Translations under genes and position numbers: made by a program
Notes under the pieces: generated by a model
The model's input: the letters and a program-made list of their open reading frames with translations, nothing else
What the model was told of the DNA's origin: nothing
Database searches by the model: none
Shown here: piece after piece, positions 1 through 9,344 of the stretch
Layout of the letters: each line of letters begins with the position of its first letter
How positions within the stretch are numbered: position 1 is the first letter of the stretch
Origin: Bog-756 sp963829235
GTDB lineage: Bacteria; Actinomycetota; Acidimicrobiia; Acidimicrobiales; RAAP-2
Direction: 5' to 3'
DNA length: 64,000 nucleotides
Assembly: GCA_963829235.1 (NCBI GenBank)
Contig: CAWHIF010000004.1
Location: forward strand, 496,001 to 560,000

Positions 1-969
1 GGACGCCAGGTCCTGGCCCCCGGGGCACGGGGAAATCTCTTCCAGCTCCATCCGGACTACCCCAACTTCTATGACGCCTGGGACATCGACCGGTTCACGC
101 TCGAGCAGTCGGTCGACCTGGTGGAAGTCGAATCGGTCGACCTGGTCGAGCCCGGGCCTCTCCGGGCCGGCATCCGGGTCGCCCGCCGGTTCGGTGACTC
201 GTCCCTGACCCAGGTCATCCGGCTCGATGCCGGCTCGCGCGGCATCGAGTTCGACACCGAGGTCGAATGGCGCGAGACCAACCGGCTCCTCAAGGTCTCC
301 TTTCCCGTCGACGTGCGCAGCTCGAGGGCGACCTATGAGATCCAGTACGGCCATGTCGAGCGCCCGACCCACGCCAACACCAGCTGGGACGTCGCGCGCT
401 TCGAGGTCTGTGCCCACAAGTGGGTCGACCTGTCCGAGCCCGGGTACGGCGTCGCCCTGCTCAACGACTCGAAATACGGCCACGACATCTCCGGCAATGT
501 CATCCGTCTCTCGCTGCTGCGCGCCCCGACCTGGCCCGACCCGCTCGCCGATCGCGGCCACCACCGGTTCACGTACCGCCTGCTCCCCCACGCAGGTGAT
601 CTCCGCGACGCAGGGGTGATCGACGCGGCCTACGACCTCAACGTGCCCATCCGGACGATCGGGACATCCCCACACGAGGGCGCCTTCGCCCCCGCTCGCT
701 CGCTGCTCTCCGTCGACGCAGCCCACGTGGTCGTCGAGGCCGTCAAACGGGCCGAAGACAGGCCTGGGGCTCTGGTCGTCCGGCTCTACGAGGCCTGGGG
801 AAGGCGGGGTCCGATCACGTTGCGGGCCCCGTGGAAGCTCCGTCGGGCCGCCCTGTCCGATCTTCTTGAACGGGAGCGGCACGAGATCGCCGTCCGTGAC
901 GACGAGGTCACGCTGGACATCTCGCCGTTCGAAATCGTCACCCTGGTACTCGAGCCGGCCGGGAGGTAG
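1..969 (+). CDS. Alpha-mannosidase, GH38 family, C-terminal part (truncated by window edge)
   Basis: The reading frame is open from base 1 to a TAG at 967-969, so only the last 322 residues are visible. The opening residues contain LHPDYPNFYDAWDID, the conserved stretch of the beta-sandwich domains that follow the catalytic domain in GH38 alpha-mannosidases. Further on, YGHVERPTHANTSWD and YGVALLNDSKYGHD are typical of the C-terminal carbohydrate-binding half. The catalytic domain lies before the window. The enzyme hydrolyses terminal alpha-mannosides. No signal peptide can be assessed. It converges on the SDR gene at 994-1825 with about 25 bases between stops. Confidence 0.9.
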   Translation, partial: GRQVLAPGARGNLFQLHPDYPNFYDAWDIDRFTLEQSVDLVEVESVDLVEPGPLRAGIRVARRFGDSSLTQVIRLDAGSRGIEFDTEVEWRETNRLLKVSFPVDVRSSRATYEIQYGHVERPTHANTSWDVARFEVCAHKWVDLSEPGYGVALLNDSKYGHDISGNVIRLSLLRAPTWPDPLADRGHHRFTYRLLPHAGDLRDAGVIDAAYDLNVPIRTIGTSPHEGAFAPARSLLSVDAAHVVVEAVKRAEDRPGALVVRLYEAWGRRGPITLRAPWKLRRAALSDLLERERHEIAVRDDEVTLDISPFEIVTLVLEPAGR

Positions 970-993
970 AGGTCCAGGCCGGAGGAGATCCGC

Positions 994-1825
994 TCACCCG
1001 TCGGGCGGAGGGCCGGAATCGATGAACGAACGGCCGGTGAGCTCGAACATGGTCTCGTCGTCGGAGTGCCGCCAGAGATCGAGCAGTCCGATGGACAGCG
1101 GGTCGCAGCCGTATCGCATCGGCCCATCGTCATCGAGAATGGCGTCCACGATGAGCACAGCCGCATCCGCCGGTGACGAGACCAGCGGGTCCGCGGTCTC
1201 CCGTCTCGAGCGCGGCCGCGTGATCGGCCATCCCCCGGTACTGTTCGAACCGGGTGGCGGCCTGCTCGCCGGTGCTCAGCTGGAACATGTCGGTGTCCAC
1301 GGGACCGGGGAGGATCTCCACCACCCGAATGCCGGATGGCGCCAGCTCCACCCGGAGGCTGTCCCCGAGGGCTGAGACGGCTGCCTTGGTGGCTCGGTAT
1401 GCGGAGTAGAACGGCACCGAGGCGAGGATCGAAGAGGACGAGATGTTGCAGATCACCCCCGGACTATTGGCCCGGAGGACCGGGATGGCGGCCGTGATGA
1501 TTCCGACCACACCGAGGACGTTGGTCTCGAACAGTGCGCGCCAATCATCCAGATTGCCGTGTTCCACGGGCAGGTAGTCGGAATCGACGCCGGCATTGTT
1601 CACGACCACCCGGAGGTCATCGGGCAGGTTGTAGCTGTCGGGATCGGTGACATCCAGGTGGGCCGCGGTGATGCGGCCGCCGGTGGCGGCGGACAGATCG
1701 GCACCGTCCTCGGGACGGCGCATCGTCGCCACCGTGTCGAACCCGCGGTCCGCCAGCTCGATGGCGACCGCCCGGCCGATCCCTCGACTGGCTCCGGTGA
1801 CCAGGGCACTTCCTGTGATGTCCAC
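994..1825 (-). CDS. Short-chain dehydrogenase/reductase (SDR), interrupted by a +1 frameshift
   Basis: The N-terminal part carries the nucleotide-binding motif TGASRGIG, the NNAG motif and the catalytic S...Y-x-x-x-K arrangement (SAYRATK), so it is a classical NAD(P)-dependent SDR. From GTG at 1825 the frame runs to about 1200, where it goes out of register. The next frame continues sensibly (ETADPLVSSPADAAVLIVDA, later FELTGRSF) to TGA at 994-996. Removing one G from the GGG at about 1199-1201 restores a single protein of about 277 residues. An upstream extension to 2029 is open but overlaps the divergent SDR and does not look like protein. GGAGA lies shortly before the GTG. Substrate unknown. 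Confidence 0.8.
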
Positions 1826-1959
1826 CGGCGCGTCTCCGTCTCTTTCCTGTAGGTGGGTCGGCCGAATCCTATCCATACCGCCGGATCTCGCGGTGGCTCG
1901 ATCCGAGCCGATGCGGGAACTTGGCATTAGCGTCGTGCCCCTACGGCAAGGAGGTATCG

Positions 1960-2742
1960 ATGGGACTACTGGACGGCCGGCGGGCGGTGGTGACCGGGGG
2001 CGCCTCGGGCATCGGGCGGGCCACGGCACGCCGGATGGCGGAGGAGGGCGCCAGGGTGGCGGTGATCGACGTCAATGGAGACGCGGCGCAAGAGGTGGCC
2101 CGCGAGATCGGAGGGACCGCCCATGTGGCCGATGTCACCGATCCCGATGCCCTGTCCGGGGCGGTCGACGACGCGGTCGAGGCCATGGGCGGGCTCACCA
2201 CGCTGTTCAACAATGCCGGCACCGGCAATCAGTCCGCGCTGCACGAGTGGTCGCTCGAAGAGTGGAACCGGTTGCTCGCCGTCAACCTGACCGGCGTCTT
2301 CCTCGGGTTCCGTGCCGCAATACCGCACATCCGTGCGTCGGGGGGTGGGAGCGTCGTCTCGACGGCATCGATCAGCGGCACCCGCCCGGCGGCAGGGGAG
2401 GCGCCGTACTCGGCGGCGAAAGCCGGTGTCGCCGCCATCACCGCGTCGGCCGCACTCGAATACGGTCCACAGATCCGGGTGAACTCCGTGTCACCGGGAA
2501 TGATCCTCACCAAGCTGACCGAGCCTCTGTTGAAGTTCCTGCCCCACGAGAAGGAGCGTTACGAACGGACCACACCCGTCGGCCGAATCGGGCAGCCCGA
2601 GGACATCGCCGACGTCGTGGTCTTCCTGTGCTCGGACATGGCCCGTTTCATCACCGGGCAGAACATCGTCGTCGACGGGGGGATGACACTGCACGGGTCG
2701 GGAATCGACGGGATCTTCGATCAGATCTTCGGCCCGCGCTGA
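1960..2742 (+). CDS. SDR family NAD(P)-dependent oxidoreductase
   Basis: A 260-residue classical SDR. It begins MGLLDGRRAVVTGGASGIG with the TGxxxGxG dinucleotide motif, followed by NNAG (residues 87-90), a catalytic S and YSAAK, and the C-terminal substrate loop ending in FITGQNIVVDGG, typical of FabG-like enzymes. The start at 1960 is fixed by a strong ribosome binding site, AAGGAGG, at 1948-1954; an upstream ATG-less extension is ignored. Divergent from the SDR on the other strand, and followed 38 bases later by the phytanoyl-CoA dioxygenase-like gene, with which it may be co-transcribed. Substrate cannot be inferred. Confidence 0.9.
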   Translation: MGLLDGRRAVVTGGASGIGRATARRMAEEGARVAVIDVNGDAAQEVAREIGGTAHVADVTDPDALSGAVDDAVEAMGGLTTLFNNAGTGNQSALHEWSLEEWNRLLAVNLTGVFLGFRAAIPHIRASGGGSVVSTASISGTRPAAGEAPYSAAKAGVAAITASAALEYGPQIRVNSVSPGMILTKLTEPLLKFLPHEKERYERTTPVGRIGQPEDIADVVVFLCSDMARFITGQNIVVDGGMTLHGSGIDGIFDQIFGPR

Positions 2743-2780
2743 GCGTGGGTCGGCAATCCGGTCGCCGCGGCATCGCACCC

Positions 2781-4010
2781 GTGGCGGCCCGCGACTACGT
2801 TGATGTCGTGGAAGGTGAGCGATTCGGACCGATCGACTTCGACCAATTCCATCGGGACGAGCTTCCGGCGCTCCTGCGGGAAAGGGGCCGGGTGTTCACC
2901 GACTCGGACATGAACGTCGTTCGGCCCCTGGCCTTCAAGCTGGCCGATGGGCGCGCCTATACCTACCTCCCCCGTGGTCACACCTTCACCGTCGAGCCGG
3001 GACTCGAGGGAGCGGCCACGGTGGTGGAGCTCGCCTCTGACGAGTGGTGCGCCTTCGTGTGGGAGCTCCGGTCCTGCTTCGCCATGCTCTACGCCGATCG
3101 GATCACCGTCACCCGGGGCAGCTTCGGACAGCTGGTGAGGTGGGAACCACCGTTGCGGGTCGCCTTCGACGGGCAGGCCATGTATGACATCGACGCTCCA
3201 CCGACGGTGCGGGACGACCGGGGACGACCGCTCGATCTCACTCGGACCTTCGATCTCGCCGATCCCGAGGAGGAGATCTGCGACTTCCTGCGGCGGGCCG
3301 GGTTCGTCCACCTCCGGCAGGTCCTGGACGCCGACGAGGTCCACACCCTCCGAGCCGAAGTCGCCGACGCCGTCGACGCGGCCCGACCTGACGATCGGCG
3401 GTCGTGGTGGACGACGGTCGAGGGTCGAGACGTGTGCAACAGGGTCAATTACCTGAACGATCGGTCTGAACACATCGCCGGCCTGGGCCGCGACCCGCGG
3501 TTCGCTCGCATCGCCGCCCTCGGCGGTCCCGAGCTCCGCGACGCGCGCGACCGTCTGGACGGAAACAGCGTCGTCATCAAGGTCCCGGGCGCGTCCGATG
3601 GCCTGGTCGATCTCCCGTGGCACCGCGACTGCGGCATGGGCGGACACCCGGTCAAGTGCCCCATGCTCAATGTGGGAATCCAGCTCGATCCGGCATCTGC
3701 CGCATCCGGCCAGCTGCTGATGGTCGCCGGCTCGCATCGGGGCACCTCCCGCCTTCCCGGTCCACACGAGGCACAACGCCTGCCGACGGTCCCGTTGTCG
3801 ACGGAACCAGGCGACGTGACGGTGCACTTCGGCCACACGCTCCATGCCGCTCCTCCTCCCACCGATCCCGGGGCATCCGGTCGCCGGGCGCTCTACTTGA
3901 CCTTCGTTCCACCCATCACCTTCGAGATGGTGGGCCCAGGGGAGGGCTACAACGACGTTCTCTTCGCCCGGGACGAGGGACGCGTGCGCCATGTCGACCA
4001 GCTCAGGTGA
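2781..4010 (+). CDS. Phytanoyl-CoA dioxygenase (PhyH)-family protein
   Basis: A protein of about 409 residues. Its C-terminal half is a PhyH-type Fe(II)/2-oxoglutarate oxygenase: WHRDCG near residue 281 supplies the His-x-Asp iron ligands, HFGHTLHA near residue 350 supplies the distal His, and the basic residues after it (GRRALYLTF) fit the 2-oxoglutarate anchor. The N-terminal 130 residues (SDMNVVRPLAFKLADG) are not obviously part of the fold. Start is uncertain: GTG at 2781 or GTG at 2808, neither with a convincing ribosome binding site. It follows the SDR gene, and an oxygenase-dehydrogenase pair would suit lipid or terpenoid degradation (inference). Confidence 0.8.
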   Translation: MAARDYVDVVEGERFGPIDFDQFHRDELPALLRERGRVFTDSDMNVVRPLAFKLADGRAYTYLPRGHTFTVEPGLEGAATVVELASDEWCAFVWELRSCFAMLYADRITVTRGSFGQLVRWEPPLRVAFDGQAMYDIDAPPTVRDDRGRPLDLTRTFDLADPEEEICDFLRRAGFVHLRQVLDADEVHTLRAEVADAVDAARPDDRRSWWTTVEGRDVCNRVNYLNDRSEHIAGLGRDPRFARIAALGGPELRDARDRLDGNSVVIKVPGASDGLVDLPWHRDCGMGGHPVKCPMLNVGIQLDPASAASGQLLMVAGSHRGTSRLPGPHEAQRLPTVPLSTEPGDVTVHFGHTLHAAPPPTDPGASGRRALYLTFVPPITFEMVGPGEGYNDVLFARDEGRVRHVDQLR

Positions 4011-4106
4011 ACCTCTGCGGTCCGACGTGGTCGCTGGCTCGGAGTCGCCGGTCCAGGCGGCGAGCGGAGCAGTAGGGGCCTCCCTTCGGTTACCATGGCC
4101 GCCGAC

Positions 4107-4177
4107 GCGGGCGTAGTTCAGAGGCAGAACACGAGCTTCCCAAGCTCGGAACGCGGGTTCGATTCCCGTCGCCCGCT
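4107..4177 (+). tRNA. tRNA-Gly (anticodon CCC)
   Basis: A full cloverleaf is visible. The acceptor arm GCGGGCG (4107-4113) pairs with CGCCCGC (4170-4176). The anticodon stem CGAGC/GCTCG encloses the loop TTCCCAA, placing CCC at positions 34-36. The T arm contains GGTTCGATTCC. No CCA is encoded. Confidence 0.95.
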
Positions 4178-4473
4178 CTCAGAGAAGATGCCGGGGGAAG
4201 GTGATGGTCGGGTGAATCACCCTGTGCCTGTCCGGCGCCGAGCAGGACCTCGGGACCACGGGCAACACGTACGCCCAGGACGCCGTCTCCTTCACCGCCA
4301 ACGACCCGGCCATGGGCACCACCGAGGGAACCCTGGCCCCCGACCGGCCCAGGTGGGTCCACCGGGTGATCCGGACCCCGGGTGCTTGCCCATCGCGAAG
4401 TGACCCGCACCGGCACCTCGTGGGGCCGGGGGGCGGCTGCCCAGACGTAGTGCTCGCCCACGAGCGCGACACT
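4178..4473. other. Noncoding stretch between tRNA-Gly and methyltransferase
   Basis: About 300 bases with no recognisable gene. One frame upstream of and continuous with the methyltransferase reads plausibly (for example TTGNTYAQDAVSFTAND near 4250-4310), which could be a remnant of another coding sequence, but no start or family can be assigned. Confidence 0.4.
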
Positions 4474-5175
4474 GTGGGCGTGGACGACGATGACCTGCTG
4501 GCCGAGCAGCGTTCGTACTATCGGGCCCGGGCGCCCGAGTACGATGAATGGTGGCAGCGACGGGGCCGGTTCGACCGGGGCGAGGAACAGCTGTTCGAAT
4601 GGCAGCGCCAAGTGGCGGTCGTGGACGACGCCCTGGCCTCCTTTGGAGCCACGGGCTCGGTTTTGGAACTGGCCGGAGGGACTGGTTGGTGGACCGAGCG
4701 TCTCGCTCGTACCGCCGACCGTCTCACCGTTGTGGACAGTTCACCCGAGGTCCTGGCGCTCAACCAGGCACGGGTGGGGCGCTCCGGCGTGAACTACGTC
4801 GTGGCAGATCTCTTCGACTGGCAAGCCGACTCCCACTATGACGTGGTGTTCTTCTCCTTCTGGCTCTCGCACGTGCCAAGGTCCCGATTCGGCGAGTTCT
4901 GGTCGCTCCTTGACGCATGCCTCACTCGCTCCGGGCGTGCGTTCCTCATCGACAACCGTAACGATCCGCAGCCGGAGACGACCACGAAGGACCCGTTCGT
5001 CATCAAGTACGACCCTGACCTGCACGTGCGTCGTCTGAGGGACGGGTCCGAGCACCGGGTCGTCAGTGTGATGTACGAGCCAGGTGAGCTGCAGTCGCTC
5101 ATCGAAGCAGAGGGCTGGAAGGCTGAGATCCAGGCCACGCGGTGGTTCATCTTCGGTTCAGCCCGCCGAGGCTGA
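4474..5175 (+). CDS. Class I SAM-dependent methyltransferase
   Basis: About 233 residues with a Rossmann methyltransferase core. Motif I is VLELAGGTGWWTERLA, the acidic end of strand 2 is LTVVDSSPEVL, and motif post-I/IV is YDVVFFSFWLSHV, followed by an FLIDNRND strand. The initiation codon is taken as GTG 4474 (GTG 4480 is equally possible), since the upstream in-frame extension looks noncoding. Both the motifs and the length fit a small-molecule methyltransferase; the substrate is unknown. It converges on the metallophosphoesterase gene. Confidence 0.85.
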   Translation: MGVDDDDLLAEQRSYYRARAPEYDEWWQRRGRFDRGEEQLFEWQRQVAVVDDALASFGATGSVLELAGGTGWWTERLARTADRLTVVDSSPEVLALNQARVGRSGVNYVVADLFDWQADSHYDVVFFSFWLSHVPRSRFGEFWSLLDACLTRSGRAFLIDNRNDPQPETTTKDPFVIKYDPDLHVRRLRDGSEHRVVSVMYEPGELQSLIEAEGWKAEIQATRWFIFGSARRG

Positions 5176-5320
5176 CTCGGGCTGCCCTCTGTCGCCGGGA
5201 GTCCGTCATCTTCGCGGGTCCGATATCCGCGGGCAGCCCTCCCCTGTTTGCTACTTGCTCAAGAAGCGGTTGATCCGGTTGGCCGCATTCGCCCTGATGT
5301 TGAAGTAGTAGAACGGGTAG

Positions 5321-7021
5321 TCAGACCAACGTCCCGCAGTGGGGAATTCTCTCCTGCATTCGAGAGCTCAGAGCCACCACGAGCTCAGCGTTGTACGGAC
5401 CTGCCGTGTGCAGGTCCGTCGGGTCCGTGATGAAGAGCTGCTGGGAGGCCACGGAGTACGCGCGCGCCTTCGCCGCCAGTGACCCCTCCCTGACCGCTGG
5501 GTCGACGCAGGTCGCCAAGATGGAGACGGTATCGTCGCCGTTGCGGACAACCTCGAACGTACGGAATTGCTGTGGGAAATCGCGCAGCGAAAAGGTCTCG
5601 ACCTCCCAGAAGCCAAGTTCGGGACGGTCGGGATCGGGTGATTCGAGGGCCGTCACCGCATTCAGATGGCGATGGCCGGCCACCCACAGGATGAGGTTCG
5701 GGTAGGTGTGGAGCTTGGCCATCAGTTTCTTCTCCGACACCTCGGCGACAGAGCTCCATCCGGCCGCGCCTCCCGGCTCGTCGGTGCCGATCGGAATGTG
5801 AGCAGCGACGATCATCAGCTGATCGCTCGCCTGGCCCGCATCGAGCTCCTTCACCAGCCATTCAAAGTGATGATCATCGAGCGACCCGTGCCCGTAACCG
5901 CCGAAACCCACCACATTGGGATCATCGACACTTTGAGTGTCGTCGAGGACGATCAACTTGATCGGAACCTCCGGATCCGGCACGAAGCTGTACGAGGCGA
6001 AGCCGGCGGCCACCTCGGACTGGGTGAACCCGTGCCCAACCGGCTCGGAGGAGGTAGAGAAGAACTCGCCCATCCACTCCTTCTTCGACAGTGAACGCCG
6101 GTTGGGATCGGCGGCCAGCACTTCCGGTGGGCTCGTGAACTCCGCTTCGGGTCCCACGCCGATGATGTCACCGTTCGGCGTCCGGCCGTCGAGCGATCCC
6201 ATGTAGAAGCCGCGAGAACCGGTGCCACGGGGGTCGGTGAAGACGTCCCCCAGGTTGAGGATCCGCCGGCCCACGTAGGTTTCCCGGAGGTAGTCGTCCG
6301 CCGGGAGTACGCCCATCCAGAACTGGTCGTGATTGCCGATGGCCTGGTACCAGAGAATCGATTCATCCAGGCCTGCAGCCTTGAACTCGTCCTGGTAGTC
6401 GTTGCCCGGACCGGGGACCGGATCATCCTCGTCACCGGAGTCGGGATGGATGTTCTTGCCGTCCAGGACATCGATATACCAGCGCAACTCGTTGTACTGG
6501 GTGTTGTTGGCCGCATCACCGAGGGAGATTCCGAAGTCGAACGGATCGAGTCTGTGGAGGGCATTGATCGTCTGGACGGCAGCGTCGAGGACTTGCGTGG
6601 TGTACATCATGGTCATCGAGTACGCACAGACGGCAAGAGGACTGCCACCCTTGTACCCGATGAAGATCGCCTGCGCCGGAGATTCTTCATCGGTGATGTG
6701 GATGTCGGTGATGGTGAAGAATTTCAGCAGCCGTGTCGCGTCGGTCGCTGACCTGCCCCGTGGATCGACGGGTAGGAGATCGAGCCGGCGTTCGTGTTCG
6801 ACGCCTGGCCCGTAGTGCCATCTTCCATAGCCGTTCTCCTCGTACTTGGAGACCTCATAGGGCAGGATCACTTCCGAAGTCGAGGGTATGGGGTCCGGTA
6901 CGATCGTCCGCTGTACCGTCGTCCGGACGTCGTCGTCAATCGGGTATCCCACAGGCCGGCCGTCATCACCGATCGGTGCAGAGAGGGCATGCGATGTGTT
7001 GCGGCCGTTGGCGTGTTTCAC
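5321..7021 (-). CDS. Metallophosphoesterase (calcineurin-like, TIGR03768-type)
   Basis: A 566-residue protein with the complete dimetal phosphoesterase signature: TDIHIT (D106, H108), SLGDAANN (G168-D169), AIGNHDQF (G229-D232), VAAHIPIG and VAGHRHLN. Length and motif spacing resemble the large calcineurin-like family described as TIGR03768 (recalled, not searched). Start is GTG 7021. No signal peptide is obvious, which is odd because related proteins are often exported. Likely hydrolyses phosphomono- or diesters. Divergent from the SnoaL-like gene at 7350. Confidence 0.85.
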   Translation of the reverse strand: MKHANGRNTSHALSAPIGDDGRPVGYPIDDDVRTTVQRTIVPDPIPSTSEVILPYEVSKYEENGYGRWHYGPGVEHERRLDLLPVDPRGRSATDATRLLKFFTITDIHITDEESPAQAIFIGYKGGSPLAVCAYSMTMMYTTQVLDAAVQTINALHRLDPFDFGISLGDAANNTQYNELRWYIDVLDGKNIHPDSGDEDDPVPGPGNDYQDEFKAAGLDESILWYQAIGNHDQFWMGVLPADDYLRETYVGRRILNLGDVFTDPRGTGSRGFYMGSLDGRTPNGDIIGVGPEAEFTSPPEVLAADPNRRSLSKKEWMGEFFSTSSEPVGHGFTQSEVAAGFASYSFVPDPEVPIKLIVLDDTQSVDDPNVVGFGGYGHGSLDDHHFEWLVKELDAGQASDQLMIVAAHIPIGTDEPGGAAGWSSVAEVSEKKLMAKLHTYPNLILWVAGHRHLNAVTALESPDPDRPELGFWEVETFSLRDFPQQFRTFEVVRNGDDTVSILATCVDPAVREGSLAAKARAYSVASQQLFITDPTDLHTAGPYNAELVVALSSRMQERIPHCGTLV

Positions 7022-7349
7022 TGGATGACTCCGTAACCGTGGCTGGGGATGCTTCCCTCGACGAACCGATCTCTTGCCGGTGGATGGTCCCGAAACGCAA
7101 GGGCATCAATGTGCCCGTTCCGTTCGCCTGGCTGCTGCCAAGCAGATCCCACGTACGACTCACTCCTGCCTGCTCAATTTGGTCATCGGCCACATACCGG
7201 TCGGCCTGTAGCCGAACTTTCCCTTCGGTCCTCCCGAGGCACCAGGTCAGGCCGCACTGCCGCCGCGGCTCTACGATCGCCACGTGCGTCGCCAGGTCGA
7301 TGGATCTGCACAGCGCAGCGCCGCCAGATGGGGCCCAAAGGGAGGGCAA
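7022..7349. other. Divergent intergenic region
   Basis: About 330 bases between two divergently transcribed genes. Presumably holds both promoters; I see no clear -35/-10 pair, strong inverted repeat or small gene. Confidence 0.4.
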
Positions 7350-7796
7350 GTGACCAGGTACACGGAGGACAGCTCAAATTTTGGAGCCGATGGCCCCTTC
7401 TTCCACCTCATTCGGGAAGGGCTGAAGGATCTCGCCGATGGCGAGGACTACTTCGACCTGCTGGCCGACGATGTCGTCTTCGAGTACGTCATCTCCGTGC
7501 CCGGTTATCCCAAGCGGGTTGAAGGTCGACAGAACATCATCGACCTGTACAGCGACTACGACAGCTTCCTGAAGGTGCGCAGCGCGGACAATCTCCATGT
7601 CTATCGAGACCCGACCGCGTCGGTCGTCGTCCTTGAGTACGAGGTGCATGGCGAATCCGTGCAGACCGGACGTCCGTACGACAACCGGTTCGCTTCCATC
7701 GTCACGATCAGGGACGGCAAAGTGGCAAGGTGGCGGGACTACCTGGACCCGGTAGCGGTGTTCGATGCCACAGGTTGGCCTGGAGGGCCTGCTTAG
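7350..7796 (+). CDS. SnoaL-like / NTF2-fold protein
   Basis: A 148-residue protein with the SnoaL-like pattern: LADDVVFEYVISVPGYPKRV, then GRQNIIDLY, a central VVLEYEVHG and the terminal FASIVTIRDGKVARWRDYLD. Families with this cone fold include ketosteroid-isomerase-like enzymes and epoxide hydrolases. GTG 7350 is chosen because GGAGGG lies 5-10 bases upstream and all similarity starts after it. Cytosolic, with no signal peptide. The substrate is not inferable. Confidence 0.85.
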   Translation: MTRYTEDSSNFGADGPFFHLIREGLKDLADGEDYFDLLADDVVFEYVISVPGYPKRVEGRQNIIDLYSDYDSFLKVRSADNLHVYRDPTASVVVLEYEVHGESVQTGRPYDNRFASIVTIRDGKVARWRDYLDPVAVFDATGWPGGPA

Positions 7797-7895
7797 GAGC
7801 AACTGCCGGAAGGCTCATTCCGCATGCCTGCCCCACCGTCCCGATGGTCAGGGGCAGGGCGGTAGCCGGCCGCGACTTGCAGTGGTGTCGCCCCG

Positions 7896-8819
7896 CTACT
7901 TCGTATCGCGCCCCGGATGGGGGCAGCGGGAGCTCAGGACGGCGAATCCAGAACCTCCGGGGCGCAGGATCGGCTCGGGAGAGTCAATGAGCACGTGGGC
8001 CCCGTAGTCGTAGATGTGGAGCGTCGACGTCATGACGACCGTTCCGTTCAAGTATGAGGGGAGGCCGAATGGGAGGCCCTTCTCGGGACGGGTGTATGAG
8101 GTGCTCGTCGTCGACCTCGCCTGTACGATTCGATGCTCCCCATCCACCCAGAGGTCGATTCGGATCGGCGTCTGAAGGCTCGCGAGACCTTCATCGCACC
8201 GTTGCGGGACAAGAGTGGCGCGGTAGTGCGTGGCCCGGACCCCATCAATGGACTGTCGGCCGACGGTAACCAGCGACAGGCCTGTGTGCGGTTCCGAGAG
8301 AGGGCGAAGAGCCTCCGTCGCCTCCGACTGATCGAAGCTGCCGAAGACGATCGGAGGAATTTCCGACAACGTCGGGAACCTGATCCATTGAGCCTCTCCG
8401 AGCCCTGCAGCCCCCGGGATCCGCTCGTAGACATGTCCCTTGTAGAAGACCTCCTCATCGGTCGAAACACTCGGCGACAGCCTCTCGGGGCCCCCGTCCG
8501 AGCTGGAGATCTCCGTCGAATGTTGGATCGACACGGTGCGGTATTGGTTCGAGGTGAAGTCGACCACTCCACCTCCGACAATGGTGTTCGACAGCAACGG
8601 GGTGGGTCCGACCGAGGCCGTCGAGTAGGCCAACCTTGCCGTACCGGCCGCTCGGGTGGACGCAATGATCTGCCAGAGGCCCGTTGGAGCCGCGGCGGTC
8701 GACGTTGTCCCGGCGGTCGCACCGAACCAAGCCCCGACGACGGCAGCCAAACCGAGCACCGTGAGCGGTAGCCATTTGAGAAGGACCCAGGGCCGAGCCT
8801 TGCCTGCCATCATGGCCAT
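7896..8819 (-). CDS. Membrane-anchored exported protein, LppX/LprG-like
   Basis: 307 residues. A single hydrophobic segment near residues 14-34 (WVLLKWLPLTVLGLAAVVGA) serves as an uncleaved anchor or signal peptide. The rest is soluble and resembles the mycobacterial LppX/LprAFG type of beta-sheet lipid-binding protein in its run of IDLWVDGEHRIVQARS and the preceding VDGVRATHYRATL-like strands, but there is no lipobox Cys. The family assignment is tentative; an exported protein of unknown function is the safe reading. Start ATG 8819, with further in-frame ATGs at 8813 and 8810. Confidence 0.6.
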   Translation of the reverse strand: MAMMAGKARPWVLLKWLPLTVLGLAAVVGAWFGATAGTTSTAAAPTGLWQIIASTRAAGTARLAYSTASVGPTPLLSNTIVGGGVVDFTSNQYRTVSIQHSTEISSSDGGPERLSPSVSTDEEVFYKGHVYERIPGAAGLGEAQWIRFPTLSEIPPIVFGSFDQSEATEALRPLSEPHTGLSLVTVGRQSIDGVRATHYRATLVPQRCDEGLASLQTPIRIDLWVDGEHRIVQARSTTSTSYTRPEKGLPFGLPSYLNGTVVMTSTLHIYDYGAHVLIDSPEPILRPGGSGFAVLSSRCPHPGRDTK

Positions 8820-8870
8820 TATTGCTCGTTGTCGATTGCCGGGGCCGGGACAGGGGCAGTGCCGGGGGCC

Positions 8871-9344
8871 CTACTCCGCAATCGTGAACGTGGCCCTTCC
8901 GGTCTTCTTGGCGCCCGTACCCGTACCTGAGGGCCGTGGGACCGATCCCGAGACGTTGTACCCGCCGACGGTTCCGTAAAACCGGACCGGCCCTCTGCCG
9001 GTCTTCAGTTGCTCCGCAGTCGGAGGGACGATGTGTCCGTTGACCGCCAGTGATCCCCACCTCCCCGTGATCTTCACCGAGGGAAACGATGCTGGGCCAA
9101 TGGGGTTGGTGGAACGGTGATATGTGGCATAGAGACCGACATCGAACGGCTTCTCCGCAAACGTCCCCTTCCATCGGAAGAACTCGATTGTCGACGGGAT
9201 CTTCCCGGAGTCCGAGCTCGACGCCAGATGCCCGGAGGCTCCTTCGTTCTCCTCGGGGCCGGCAAGGTGGACTGTTGGGGAGATGGCCGGTGCGGGCCCG
9301 GAGTCCCGGGAGGGCGTACGCCCGCACCCTATTGTGCTTGGCAT
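8871..9344 (-). CDS. Hypothetical protein, possibly N-terminally truncated
   Basis: The frame ends in a conserved-looking tail (WGSLAVNGHIVPPTAEQL, then FYGTVGGYNVSGSV and RATFTIAE) rich in Gly and beta-strand patterns. I do not recognise the family. The only plausible start is ATG 9344, which overlaps the initiation codon of the divergent hydrolase by two bases. The first 40 residues are low in secondary-structure signal, so the gene may have lost its true beginning. Lies just upstream of the exported-protein gene on the same strand (52 bases). Confidence 0.5.
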   Translation of the reverse strand: MPSTIGCGRTPSRDSGPAPAISPTVHLAGPEENEGASGHLASSSDSGKIPSTIEFFRWKGTFAEKPFDVGLYATYHRSTNPIGPASFPSVKITGRWGSLAVNGHIVPPTAEQLKTGRGPVRFYGTVGGYNVSGSVPRPSGTGTGAKKTGRATFTIAE